A stretch of DNA of 64,000 nucleotides from Rugalucina vietnamica (Eukaryota > Mollusca > Bivalvia > Lucinida > Lucinidae). Positions within the stretch are counted from its first letter, which is position 1, and every line of letters starts with the position of its first letter. Shown piece after piece: positions 54,262 to 64,000 of this stretch. Position numbers and translations under genes: made by a program. Location: assembly GCA_964017185.1 (NCBI GenBank), contig OZ024872.1:43344188-43408187 (forward strand), in the 5' to 3' direction. The notes beneath the pieces are model-generated. The model did not search any database, was not told the origin of the DNA, and saw nothing but the letters and a program-made list of their open reading frames with translations.

Positions 54262-55694
54262 ATTATAAAAGACTTACGTTTCGGATCCCAATACATGGCG
54301 TAATTCTGGTGATGAACCAAGTGTTTAACATGCTACCTGCTCCAAATTCATATTCCTTTGCTGTTTTACATTTATTATACCCCCAATCAAGCTTCAGTCC
54401 AACCCTTAGACATATTCATTAACTAAGTAATTTTCATAGTAAAAACTTTGCTGTAGATCATAAATCATAAAAGACCTACATCGAAGAAAACTGAATGAAA
54501 AAATATTAATACCGCATTTTGCACCTTGGGCTCAATGCGAGATAAAATTGACAATCGTAAAAGGTATCTACGTAAAATATTTAGATTGAAAGATGAAGAG
54601 CAGTGTTGTTTTTCTCTCCTTTAACCTGTAATGATTTTTGATGGACAGAAAATTTGATTGAACCCTGATAATGTTTTGCTCCGATGATTTACTCTGCAGC
54701 ATGACAAAACTAAATAGCAAGCTTACTGCGCCCAGCGCAGACTCAGAAATGCCCGAGCTAGAGAGTTTACTGTGCTTCATAAATTTGTTTAATTACATGT
54801 TCCCGTGTTGGGCAAATTGGTCAAGAATTCTTTGCTTGTACGATGGCTATTCAGTTACTCTGTACTAAATAATTTAGATGCAAGTTCTCAGAGGTAAACA
54901 CAAAAATGTGTAGAAAAATGATTACATGACAGTATGGATTAAATGAAGGGAAAAAACTGCTTTTGGTAGTCGACCCAGGGAGTACTACAATAAAATTCCA
55001 CAATCTTTCCCATAGCCCCTCAGTCGACCAGAAACAATCATACAATAAGCACTTCCGTGAGATAAGAATTCTACCCCAAATAACAACGTGAGAAAAGAAT
55101 CAAAACCAGCGCCAATGGCCCATTGAACGACAAGTGGCGAACTAAGGCCAAAATTGCCTTAGACGCTTAAAATCACCGGTGAAAAAATTACACAAGCATC
55201 TACTTTGCACTTATTTCATTAAACCAAAGAAAAGCGTGCATTTGGTGATAAACATTCAAATGTATGCCTCATTTTTATGTCCTAAATTTAAAATAGCTTA
55301 GCAGCACATAAAATCAAATTCAATGTTTCCGCATTCTAATGTGTAGTCATCAATCCGCTCAACTCTGGCAAGCACTAGTGTCAAATGTGTTTTCGAGTTT
55401 TCTCCCTTGTTATAGAAAAATCGCTAACACGGTCTAAGGCATGTCTAAAGTTTTATTGGGTTGATATATATTCTGAAGACAGCATGGATGACATTTTTAT
55501 ACGCTTTTGACACGTAATTCTGCACTTCTTTGTAAAGCACAATGTCCAAGGAATGTAAACTCATAGGGTGATATTTTGATATATTGATACCCCTCTCTAG
55601 CAAATAACATTCCTTTTTATCATAAGAATAAAAAATAAAATGGTACAAGCATAAATCTTGAGTCATTATTTGGTTTCTTTAAAACGCTTAACAA

Positions 55695-55701
<7 letters not shown>
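54262..55701. other. No gene seen
   Basis: Long unique AT-rich stretch without exon-like or repeat signal. Confidence 0.5.

Positions 55702-55737
<36 letters not shown>
55702..55737. repeat. (GA)n microsatellite
   Basis: 18 uninterrupted GA units. Confidence 0.97.
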
Positions 55738-55738
<1 letters not shown>

Positions 55739-57045
55739 TAAATCAAGAAATATAAAGGGTCAACCATTCGAACCATGTATAAATTTTCTAGACATTATCG
55801 CGTAAAATAATGGGCAGGAACTGAAACGCTGATACCAAATACGTTTTAGCAACATTATATGTAAAGAGAGAGGAAAAACACTTGCTCTAATATGAATGAA
55901 ATATTCATAGACATTGTAAATAAAATTCGACCAAACAAAAGAAAAGCCAACAGTAACGTTTGTGTAATTTATACAAATATAATAAATCGCAAGAAAAATG
56001 CCAATCCTCAAAACAATAAAGTCAGAAATAAGTTAGAAAAAAAAAATTCAACAGATTTCCTGAAGCCGGACTTGTATTCCTCAAAGACATCACTAAAATA
56101 TTGATATCATACAAAATCGAGAGAAGAAAAAGAAAATGCAGCCGATAAGACCATGACCAATCATATAACGCTGGCCTAACTGATGCCAGATCGGACTGTC
56201 TGATAGAAGGGAAACAACTGATAAAATACAAGACAAAACGAGTGATCAGAATTGTAATGAAGACAAAATATAAATAATGCACAAAATACAACTTACTCAT
56301 TCAAAACGATATGTGAGGTCTGCAAAATCCAATTAACACTACATGTACACATTAAACCAGACAGCATCGATTGCCGGTCAGTAATTACAGGATGGCCAAC
56401 CTCTACGGTGCACGACCATGCGCGACAGTGTGCGTGCGTCCCCGACTGCGCAAGTCGCCGCTTATGTCAATAAAGTCAACGTTATTATAGGCTGGTTAAG
56501 AAAATAAAGCTACCATTGTCCACTTATGACTGATACTCCCTCTAAGCAAAATAATCAGTCACTTAAAGTTGGAAACTTAATACCTAATTCTCCATTATTA
56601 AGGAAATGGGCACAGTTTATAGGCATTTTTGCCAGCATAAAGTAAAACACCTCGTTCGGTTTATTTTTAATTTTGTTTGAAGAATATTCTAACAAGCAAT
56701 AATTATTGAAAACTGATCCGCAACTTAGAATGCTAAGGACAAGAGAACATAAAAAGAATTTGGTTAAGGCACAAAAAGATCAAATAATTTTAACCGAATT
56801 GATGTTTAAAGAATTGTAATGAAAAACTGTTGGTGACACTTCTCCAAATATCTTGACGAGCAAGGCCAAATAAGGTCATGGATTTGTAAATGATACCCCT
56901 AAAAAGAATCTAAACCTATATTTTAGTTGGGAAAATAATTAAATCAAAGAGAGAGAATATTAATCATTTAGCTAATATCGACTACCATTCTGTGTCAACT
57001 AGTGAGCATGATCATTTCGTCACAGTATATTTGATTTCTTTTCAG
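55738..57045. other. Unique DNA with a CpG-rich patch, no gene seen
   Basis: AT-rich except 56405-56465, which contains CATGCGCGACAG, GTGCGTGCGTCC and ACTGCGCAAGTCGCCGC, with about ten CpGs. No ORF supported. Confidence 0.45.
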
Positions 57046-57104
57046 GTCTGGATCCCAAACATGTTATACTCCCTGATCAACAGGACGTCACCAGGAAACG
57101 AGCG
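57046..57104 (+). CDS. Candidate orphan internal exon (59 nt)
   Basis: A pyrimidine-rich acceptor TTTGATTTCTTTTCAG precedes, and a donor GCG|gtaaaat follows. Between them one frame gives LDPKHVILPDQQDVTRKRA: 19 full codons after a 2-nt partial codon, phases 1 and 0. The peptide is polar and protein-like in an otherwise AT-rich region. The other two frames give one stop and one less plausible peptide. I do not recognise the family, and no partner exon was found nearby, so this is only a candidate. Confidence 0.28.
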
Positions 57105-58190
57105 GTAAAATGATCTAAAATTCTTAAATATACCTGTTGACATTTTTTTTTCAAGAAAATTCAAAATCTCTCTGATATGAACCAAAGATTTTCATATATA
57201 TTTTATACAGTTTTCAAATACCTCCCTGAAATGTAAAAAGAAACAAAATCATTCGTGACGTCCCTAGGTTGGCATATGATACAATTTACAAATGACGAAG
57301 AAAAATAAACTAGTTACCTTCACACACTCAGGGCGAGACAGGCAACCCAATTAAATAAATGCAAAATGTATAAGAGTTACTGGAAATAAGGGGAAACAAC
57401 TTCCTCTAAATCAAAAGGTGGTTGACTGCTTCATTCCAGTTGTATTCGACAGACTTTTGGGCTACTGTTTGACAATTTCATCGATTGGCACTCTGCTAAG
57501 ATTCAGATCACTTTTCTTTTCTCTCAGTTTATGACACAGCATCTTTAAACGCCATCTTTATTTAGAGGAAGATATTTTAGGCTAACGGAAGCGAAGTGGC
57601 CAAAAACGCTGGTTTTGTCTTCCAACCATTCCGCACGTCAGTCAAAAGTATTGCTTGCTGTTTTTCTGTCATTACGGTGCCTAAGTAAACACTTTATTAG
57701 CTACCATTTCAACAAGTTTGGATGAATTGTTTTACATAATAGAAGAACAATAGTCTGCGCTCTCGCAATAAGACGGAATAAGACGCCATCGAGTGAGACA
57801 TAAATATATGCTAATGAAGCACTCGCAGACAAGGGCCTACTCGATTGTAATTCTTCTTCTTGAGCTTTTTATTGTCCGGTAATGGCCAGTACCTCTTATT
57901 CTGTCCACTTTATAACCGGCAACTAGTTAACCTCCTTTGCATGCAATTGACGGAATGAGTAAAAGAATGCATAACTATCACATTACTGGAGCTTTTCAAG
58001 ACGGCTCTATACATTTTCATTGCCTCAAACGGAATCAAACCGGAATAAAGTAGGAATAATTAGACCCATTAAGGCAATAAACGTGGTAAACGTAGCAACA
58101 GTTTCTTTCGGTTTTTGCCATTTTGATGCCATTGGAATGCAAGTTTTACAGGAGTTTCCCTAACAGGAAAAGACTCAGTCTGTCTGGTAG
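57105..58190. other. No further gene seen
   Basis: Unique AT-rich DNA up to MITE B copy 10; no partner exon for 57046-57104 recognised. Confidence 0.45.
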
Positions 58191-58449
58191 CATCAGAAAA
58201 AAAATACGCCCATGTAATGTATGCCTTCTTATACACTTTTTATATGATAAAACTGAGGTACACAGTGTTACACATTTTTTTTTTCTTATTTTTTATCCCA
58301 AATACAGATTGTGGGTACTCGTTATCTTCATGTATCCCAAATCAATATTGTGTGCAAAAATACTGAAAATTTGATATTTTTTCCAATGCAATTTTCATTT
58401 TTTACCGCTGAAAAAGTTCTCTGTATATTGCACTGGCAAGTTTTCCAAT
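58191..58449 (+). mobile_element. MITE B copy 10, diverged
   Basis: Recognisable from TACGCCCATGTAATGTATGC, CAGATTGTGGGTACTCGTTA and CTCTGTATATTGCACTGGCA. The hairpin centre is largely lost. Confidence 0.75.
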
Positions 58450-58789
58450 TGAAAGCTCCAGGGATCACATTCACCTTACTAGTTTTACCACTGTTGGGTG
58501 TTCATAAAGTGTCTTGTGTTTTTAAAAAGACAAAAGCCGAACCAAATTCCTCCCATACCATGCATCTTGCTCGGCTAGATTATCTTTGGAACCAAAACAA
58601 CAAAGGGACTGAATAAGTTTACTTCTAAACTTGCTTTCCAGTCGCATAACAACACTGTCACCCTTTTCTTCCATTTAAGGAAAATCATAGTTAAGGACAT
58701 CATCATTTTCCTAGCCTTTGATTTAATGACCTCCATGAAGAATCTCTTTGAGCAAAGATTAATTAAGTCAAGAGAAAGTGGTAAAAACA
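58450..58789. other. No gene seen
   Basis: Spacer between MITE B copy 10 and MITE A copy 10. Confidence 0.45.
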
Positions 58790-59017
58790 AGAGTCGTATC
58801 ATAAGAAAACCGGCTTTTTGCCTGTGCACAACTAAATGCACAGATCAGCTGTGGTGTAACTGCACAGTTGATCAGCACCTTTGTTTTCACTACACAGATA
58901 GTACTATTCCTCTTCTTCTTAGGTCCGACATTAAGCTTACTTCTGTGGCTGTACAGGCCGGTTTGTGTCAGACGTGGTCGGAAACCCCAAAGACCGGTTT
59001 CATTGGGTCGCGACTCA
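58790..59017 (+). mobile_element. MITE A copy 10, diverged
   Basis: Hairpin arms diverged (CAGATCAGCTGTGGTGTAAC). Body conserved through GTACAGGCCGGTTTGTGTCA. It ends GGGTCGCGACTCA. Confidence 0.82.
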
Positions 59018-59585
59018 ACAGCATCTCACAGACAAATCGATTTCAACTTTGATCAATCGCCGGAGTCAGTGCCATAAGTCAAAATGATAAGAGCCGAGAT
59101 CATACGACTGAGTAATGAAACGTCGCCCCCTTCAATCAAGGTCAGTTACGGAAGGGTAATAGAGTCCAATAAAATTGAGACGATTTTGTAACACTGTATG
59201 ACCACAAAATGATATTTCGCCATATCGCGTTCCCCATCAATAGAAAAGAAATGGAAGTGTTGGAAATATATCATAGATCAGTCTATCACAAATTAAGCCA
59301 GCTCTTGTGGCAGTGATTGTATGTTATGACGCGTTTTGCCTTCCGTAGATAGTCTTTCAAAAATAGCCAGGTGAATCCATTTTATATGCGGGTATATTCT
59401 GGACTTGTCTCTAACCATTCACCGTGTTAGCGAAGAGCAAAAATACATGGATTTACCCACTGGCCTTCACCAAGTGGGGAAAATTTTGACCAAATACGAT
59501 GACCAATAACAAAAAGGGCAAACGAGATGCGAAGAAAAGAATACCGATGCGACACAAACATGAAATGAAAAAGTACAAGGAGACA
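59018..59585. other. No gene seen
   Basis: Unique DNA with unsupported ORFs on both strands (59427-59783). Confidence 0.5.
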
Positions 59586-59632
59586 ATGATCAGGAAATGG
59601 CACAATCAGAAAGAAACCCCCACTCCACAAAC
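59586..59632 (+). repeat. SINE-like repeat J, fragment
   Basis: ATGATCAGGAAATGGCACAA then CAGAAAGAAACCCCCACTCC, matching the first part of repeat J. Confidence 0.6.
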
Positions 59633-59922
59633 ACTCTTTACATTTCAAAATACCATTTATATAATGTATTGCCTGTGTCGAACGATTGTACGGGGTCGGC
59701 ATTATAAACAGAATTTCACCAAGTTATCGATGGTATCAGAAACGATTCTGCATGGAGCAGCTCCAACAAAACGTGTACCATAAATCAGCAACAGTAGCTC
59801 GATTTCTATATCATGCAAATGCAACAAAAGAATTTATGTATACACATTTAATTGAAACTGATCTATTACTGAATCCAGACAGAGATATTATTGAATGATG
59901 GTTCTGGATAAGCAAACCATTT

Positions 59923-60032
59923 TGACGAATGGATCAACCCATCATTATCAATTGGGTGAGTCCACTTTCATTTTCAAGGGGTGATAGGACTGATTTTGAA
60001 TTTAGATGATAGCCCCAGATGTGACGCCGCGT
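59923..60032. mobile_element. Family E element, left-end fragment
   Basis: TGACGAATGGATCAACCCAT, ATTGGGTGAGTCCAC, and first hairpin arm GATGTGACGCCGCG; the second arm is missing. Confidence 0.75.
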
Positions 60033-60167
60033 AAAAAATGAAAAAGAGGATATGGGTTGAAATACTATGGCGGACCAGCCTTTGAAAAGACTCGGTAGAA
60101 CTGCAACTCGCCAACATTGTTCAGAAATATGTCCATCAATAACAGTGTGATGGGCCATAGATTGTAT

Positions 60168-60245
60168 CGGCGAAGAAAAGTGCACAGATCAGCCCGAACA
60201 CTCCGGGAGTCCACAGGCTAGTCAGTACCTTTGTTTTTCAATGGC
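60168..60245. mobile_element. MITE A fragment 11
   Basis: Short degenerate hairpin region (GTGCACAGATCAG ... AGTCAGTACCTTTGTTTTTC) immediately before full copy 12. Confidence 0.5.
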
Positions 60246-60289
60246 TGATAAAACACAAAAAACTCTAGTTCCTCTGTAAGACTCTATCT

Positions 60290-60525
60290 TGAGCCTGTGC
60301 GTGAGAAAACCAACAATTTGGGTTCCGACCAGGTCCGACATAAACCAGGTTGTACAGTCACAGAAGATGGTTAGAGGCTGAAAATTTTGGATTAAGAATG
60401 TAGAGGAATTGTACTATCCGTGTAGCGAAAACAAAGGCGCTGATCAGCTTCGCAGTTACTGCGAAGCTGATCTGCGCCTTTGTTTTCGCCTATGCAGACT
60501 GTTGGTTTTCCCATGCGGCAGCTCA
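60290..60525 (-). mobile_element. MITE A copy 12
   Basis: TGAGCCTGTGCGTGAGAAAA at left; a perfect hairpin toward the right end; right end GCGGCAGCTCA. Confidence 0.9.
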
Positions 60526-60846
60526 ACTTGGTAAACTTCGTCCAAAAGCACAGAAGTCAGTTTTTGTTTGACAAGTCTCGCGTTATGACGGCCCTCATTT
60601 GGTCTCAATAACCATTCTTCTTGTTGATATATTGTTTTTCAAATCAGCGAAGACCCCAATCATTTCCTTATTTCCTTGCAAAATTAGACCGTGTCTTGTT
60701 GGAATGGGTCATGTCGTTAGAAAACCCATCTACATGTAGTTGGTTTCTAACAAAGTTCGCCACAATCCAGGCTGTACTACAGCTGAGGATGGGCAGAGTT
60801 CAAAGTTGTTTTTTTTTTAATTTACAGTTTTGAAAAATCTTTTAAG

Positions 60847-60945
60847 TGAAAACGTACACGCTGATCGGCTGTGCTATAAAGATGATCAGCACCAAAAAAA
60901 AAAGTTTTGTTTTCGCTTGAACAGACATTAGATTTTCTCATGACG
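60847..60945. mobile_element. MITE A fragment 13
   Basis: Contains GAAAACGTACACGCTGATCGG, GATGATCAGCACC and GTTTTGTTTTCGCT, then TTTTCTCATGACG. Strongly decayed, with a poly-A run between the arms. Confidence 0.5.
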
Positions 60946-61175
60946 TCTTACAAATAAGACTTTATTAAGATTAGTATCAGAAGCTAATAAATATATCATG
61001 GCAGAAAATAGTAATCAAACACCAATGTCAGAACAACTTGTTGGAAATCATTGCAGGAGGCTTGCCAGGGATAGCAATTTCTCTGACCAAAGCAAACGGA
61101 ATTGATATACCAGTTCGACTAGCGTATCGAATAAGGATGAACGAAAGAAAATAAGTAGCATGTATATGGAAGATT

Positions 61176-61345
61176 CATTTGTTTGTCTGTTTGTTTGAAT
61201 TGATGCTTAACGTCCCAATCAACAGCTAAGATTATGTCGGAACGTTGCCTTCATTCTGCGGTACTTTTACCAAAAATTAGGATGTCATGCCATCCAAACA
61301 GTGCTTAAAATAGAACCACCCAAGTAGCCCAATATGTCAATAAGG
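61176..61345 (+). repeat. Interspersed repeat H, copy 2
   Basis: TTTGTCTGTTTG start, GATGCTTAACGTCCCAATCA, ATTAGGATGTCATGCCATCC, AACCACCCA and AATAAGGCTATATGTAT. Confidence 0.8.
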
Positions 61346-61361
61346 CTATATGTATAGATGA

Positions 61362-61519
61362 TTCGACAGCCTCGCCAAGGCGATTCTAACGTGTACCCAC
61401 AATCTATGCTTTGAGCAAAACTAAGAAAATTATCAAATTTTTTCAACCGAAAATTTTCATTTTCACAACCAAAGAAAAAAAAAAACGTCTGTATATTGCA
61501 TAGGCGCGTTTTCGTATTA
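61362..61519 (+). mobile_element. MITE B copy 11, right half
   Basis: Starts at the hairpin (GCCTCGCCAAGGCGATTCTA) and continues ACGTGTACCCACAATCTATG to GGCGCGTTTTCGTATTAT. Confidence 0.8.
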
Positions 61520-61591
61520 TAAATGAACCAAAGTAAGCACTGGCTCGGGATGCTAAAGTTGTTCAGAACTGATTATCCACAAGGCAAGAAT

Positions 61592-61795
61592 AGATTTGTT
61601 TGTTTATTTGTTTGTTTGTTTGTTTGTTTGTTTGTTTGTTTGAACTGATGCTTAACGTCCCAGTTAACGCTACCTCCAATTTATGGGACTTTTACTCAAA
61701 ATTAGGACGTCATGACATCCAAAAAGTGCTTCGAATATAACCACCCAGCTAAACCAACAAGGCTTATATGTATGGATAGTTTGACATGAACCACT
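61592..61795 (+). repeat. Interspersed repeat H, copy 3, with (TTTG)n head
   Basis: (TTTG)n to 61641, then GATGCTTAACGTCCCAGTTA, AATTAGGACGTCATGACATCC, ATAACCACCCAGCTAA, GGCTTATATGTATGGAT: the same order as copy 2. Confidence 0.85.
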
Positions 61796-61802
61796 AAGGC
61801 AA

Positions 61803-61942
61803 AGGGATTGAAATAATTAAATTTAAAGTCCCACCCCAGACACCAGTTTCGAACGAAAGTACAACACAAAACGTCACAAAAATGTTACAGCACGTATGCC
61901 GAGCAAGATGACTAGCTCTTTCCAAACAAGGTAGACATCTGG
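61803..61942 (+). repeat. Interspersed repeat G, copy 2
   Basis: Second copy of the 12284-12432 repeat, with CCGAGCAAGATGACTAGCTC. The CCGAG...GC phrase also echoes repeat J. Confidence 0.7.
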
Positions 61943-62217
61943 CTAGCAACAATCAATTACAACGATTACGAGTACAACAGAGAGGTAGAGAGAATAAACA
62001 GAATTTACAGCAGAACCGCATTGAAGATTACCGCCTCAGCTGGTCAATCTACAGGCTTCTGCGTTAAATGCTGTGCTGGAACAAACACCAAGCAATATAC
62101 CGAAGCAAGAGCTTATCAGCCTCAAAGTACTATACGAGTCCTAAGATATGAAGTCGACACGTAATTATAAACAAGGGTCTCAATATTAATGCAAAAAGGG
62201 ATTTGGAAAGCTATTTT

Positions 62218-62257
62218 AATTTCTTATTTTATTTTATTTTATTATTTTATTTATTTG
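62218..62257. repeat. (TTTTA)n tract
   Basis: Pentanucleotide-like TTATTTTATTTTATTTTATT run. Confidence 0.9.
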
Positions 62258-63761
62258 AACGTAGAAATCGACATCGAAATTATATGTATAAGCCGTATGG
62301 CTTTTTCCAATCCTCACGCTTTATTTATATGTCATTTCAAATGCGATGTAATTTGATTTTGATATGAATATGTTTATAAATGTAAACTGCAGTAATGAAA
62401 ACTTTAATTAAATGAAAGCGAGGGCCGATCTATGGAACCAGAATAGCACAAAACTGCAAAATCGTTGCAAATCTAACAAATCGATGCATTCCTCAATCTG
62501 CATTACAATCATAGTCTCTTGTTGCATTTTCTACAATTCATCTGTCGATTTTCGTACAAGAAAAAACTTGATTACATCCGGTCACGTGACTTTTCCTGGA
62601 AATACTATGGCCAATGAAAGTATCGGTTACACGAAGACAAAACAAATTTCGAACATTTTCGTTTGGATTTGGTCTGGAGAAATTACAAATGAGACAAATT
62701 GGTGTAACTCACACACACAAATTGATCTGGAATTGCATGCTGTAAATTATTCTTATTTCCCGACGTTCCCAATAGTTTCGCTCAAAGCGTCTCATACGGA
62801 ACAAAAATGACATGCGTTTCATAAAATTCCCATTTAAGATCAAGTTACGCGAGGAAATGCAATGGCTTGTGACTTTTTAGATGAGGTTTCTAATCGAAAA
62901 CCAAACTCCTCTGCCTCGGCGGTACCAATCATTCTGCATCCTTTAACAAATAATTGAGTTCTAGGCAAACATATGGATTGGTCACGGCGGATTAATCAGC
63001 ACCGGAAGTGAGTGATTTAACGGTCCCGCGTGTCGTTCTAATGATGACATTTTTCGCAATATTCTTCTTTCGAGACGCTAAAGCCATTCATTAACGGATA
63101 TTTTATTAACAAGAAACGTTGAGCGCTCTCGAGACAATGTGTGGTAGAAACTAAAGACATAAAACGTTCCTGATTCAATTTTGTCCATAACTTCTCAGAC
63201 CATAATGTCGCCCGGTATGATTTATTTTGTATATTACTTGCTTTTTCACATTGAACAAGTTATTCCATCGCGGGGTTTACCCAAATAATGGCACATTGCA
63301 CGAGATAAACACATTAATCTCTAATGGGGGTTATTATTTCAATGATTTTTCATCGCGCCATCAGACAATCGTGGAACTCTCCTAGCTATGGAGTGACATT
63401 TTTACTGTCATTCGCGGAACAATATAGTTCTCAGAATATCTGATATTCTTACGCCTTCCTTTTCAGATGACCGCAAGTGACACGCATTTCCAGATAACTT
63501 TTCAAAATACTCATATAAGAGACGAACACACATTAGATTTGTAGTGTGAGAAACACGTTTGATGCTGTTAATTTCCGTTGAAAATATTTATGGACGAGAC
63601 AAAAATGGATATCTCATTGTCTTGAAATGAAATTATTGTCTTCGATTACACATCAGAAACCGATTCCACTTTATGCTTTTGAAACGGAAGCAATCTAGAT
63701 GGATCTCTTCTCTTGCTATTAGACAAGGCAGAATGAAGACCACCGACGTTCGAAACTGTTG
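62258..63761. other. Repeat-poor unique DNA, no gene supported
   Basis: None of the window's repeat families occurs here. The 132-codon plus ORF at 62412-62810 shows no recognisable domain, has several cysteines and N-glycosylation-like sites, and lacks evident splice or promoter context. Could be regulatory or simply unique spacer. Confidence 0.45.
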
Positions 63762-64000
63762 CATTATGAAAAATTTCCCATGCAATTTACAGAATTTTTT
63801 TTCAAGAAGCAAAAATTTTCATTGGAAAAAAATTTAATTCAATATTTTTGCTGAAAACATACATTTTGGGTACACGTTAGAACCGCCTCGGCGAGTACCC
63901 ACAATGTATGTTTTGGGTCAAAAATAAGAAAATTAGATAAACCCCTGCAAACCCCAGTTTTTTTTTCTACATAAAAGTGGGGTTTAAGGGGGTATTCACT
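63762..64000 (-). mobile_element. MITE B copy 12, cut by window end
   Basis: CATTATGAAAAATTTCCCATG start, TTAGAACCGCCTCGGCGAG, CCCACAATGTATGTTTTGG, ACCCCAGTTTTTTTTTCTAC, AAAGTGGGGTTTAAGGGGGT at the window edge. Confidence 0.88.

Noticed and set aside
62412-62810. 132-codon plus ORF
   Set aside because: One of the longest ORFs, but it has no recognisable domain or splice context. One open frame of this length can occur by chance in 64 kb.

Overview
The window is eukaryotic nuclear DNA from an animal, most likely a bivalve mollusc. The base composition is AT-rich, genes have spliced introns, microsatellites and homopolymer runs are common, and there are no bacterial-style operons. The same interspersed repeats recur throughout. 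Several of them, such as the element with TGAGCCGC termini and the one carrying a GACGCCGC hairpin, resemble repeats I remember from heterodont bivalve genomes. That lineage guess rests on memory and was not checked.

One host gene is well supported: a SIX1/2 (sine oculis) homeobox transcription factor on the minus strand, in three coding exons. Exon 1 is 45360-45291, exon 2 is 41770-41116 and exon 3 is 37088-36767, with GT/AG junctions and matching phases. The predicted protein is 348 residues: an acidic N-terminal extension from its own exon, the SIX domain, the homeodomain, and a divergent tail.

Nearly everything else that can be interpreted is repetitive. (1) 1-9 kb: a 48-60 bp minisatellite, a broken Ty3/Gypsy-type retroelement (3.0-4.3 kb) with a small palindromic inverted-repeat element inserted into its reverse transcriptase, and more copies of that element. 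(2) 8.7-20.5 kb: a roughly 450-bp-period interspersed repeat (family C), an inserted element D, a decayed LINE (13.4-15.5 kb) with a second inverted LINE fragment, and a long family C block (17.0-18.8 kb). (3) 21-27 kb: a terminal-inverted-repeat element (family E), the first MITE B copy, and a modular minisatellite system with a 40-bp unit. (4) 27-36 kb: more MITE B copies, three strongly palindromic elements (33.1-34.9 kb) and simple repeats. (5) 36.7-45.7 kb: the six1/2 gene, whose introns hold family C, family E and many microsatellites. (6) 46-64 kb: upstream of six1/2, with many MITE A and MITE B copies, a hAT-like MITE with an 8-bp target duplication, SINE-like fragments, and long stretches of unique AT-rich DNA, including one candidate orphan exon near 57.05 kb.

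For a previously undescribed system, the best candidates are two MITE families with very strong central hairpins (A, 13 copies or fragments; B, 12), the 'Y-array-X' satellite module at 22.8-26.9 kb, the compact Gypsy-like element, and the extra acidic exon of six1/2. No tRNA, rRNA, CRISPR array or intact transposase gene was seen.
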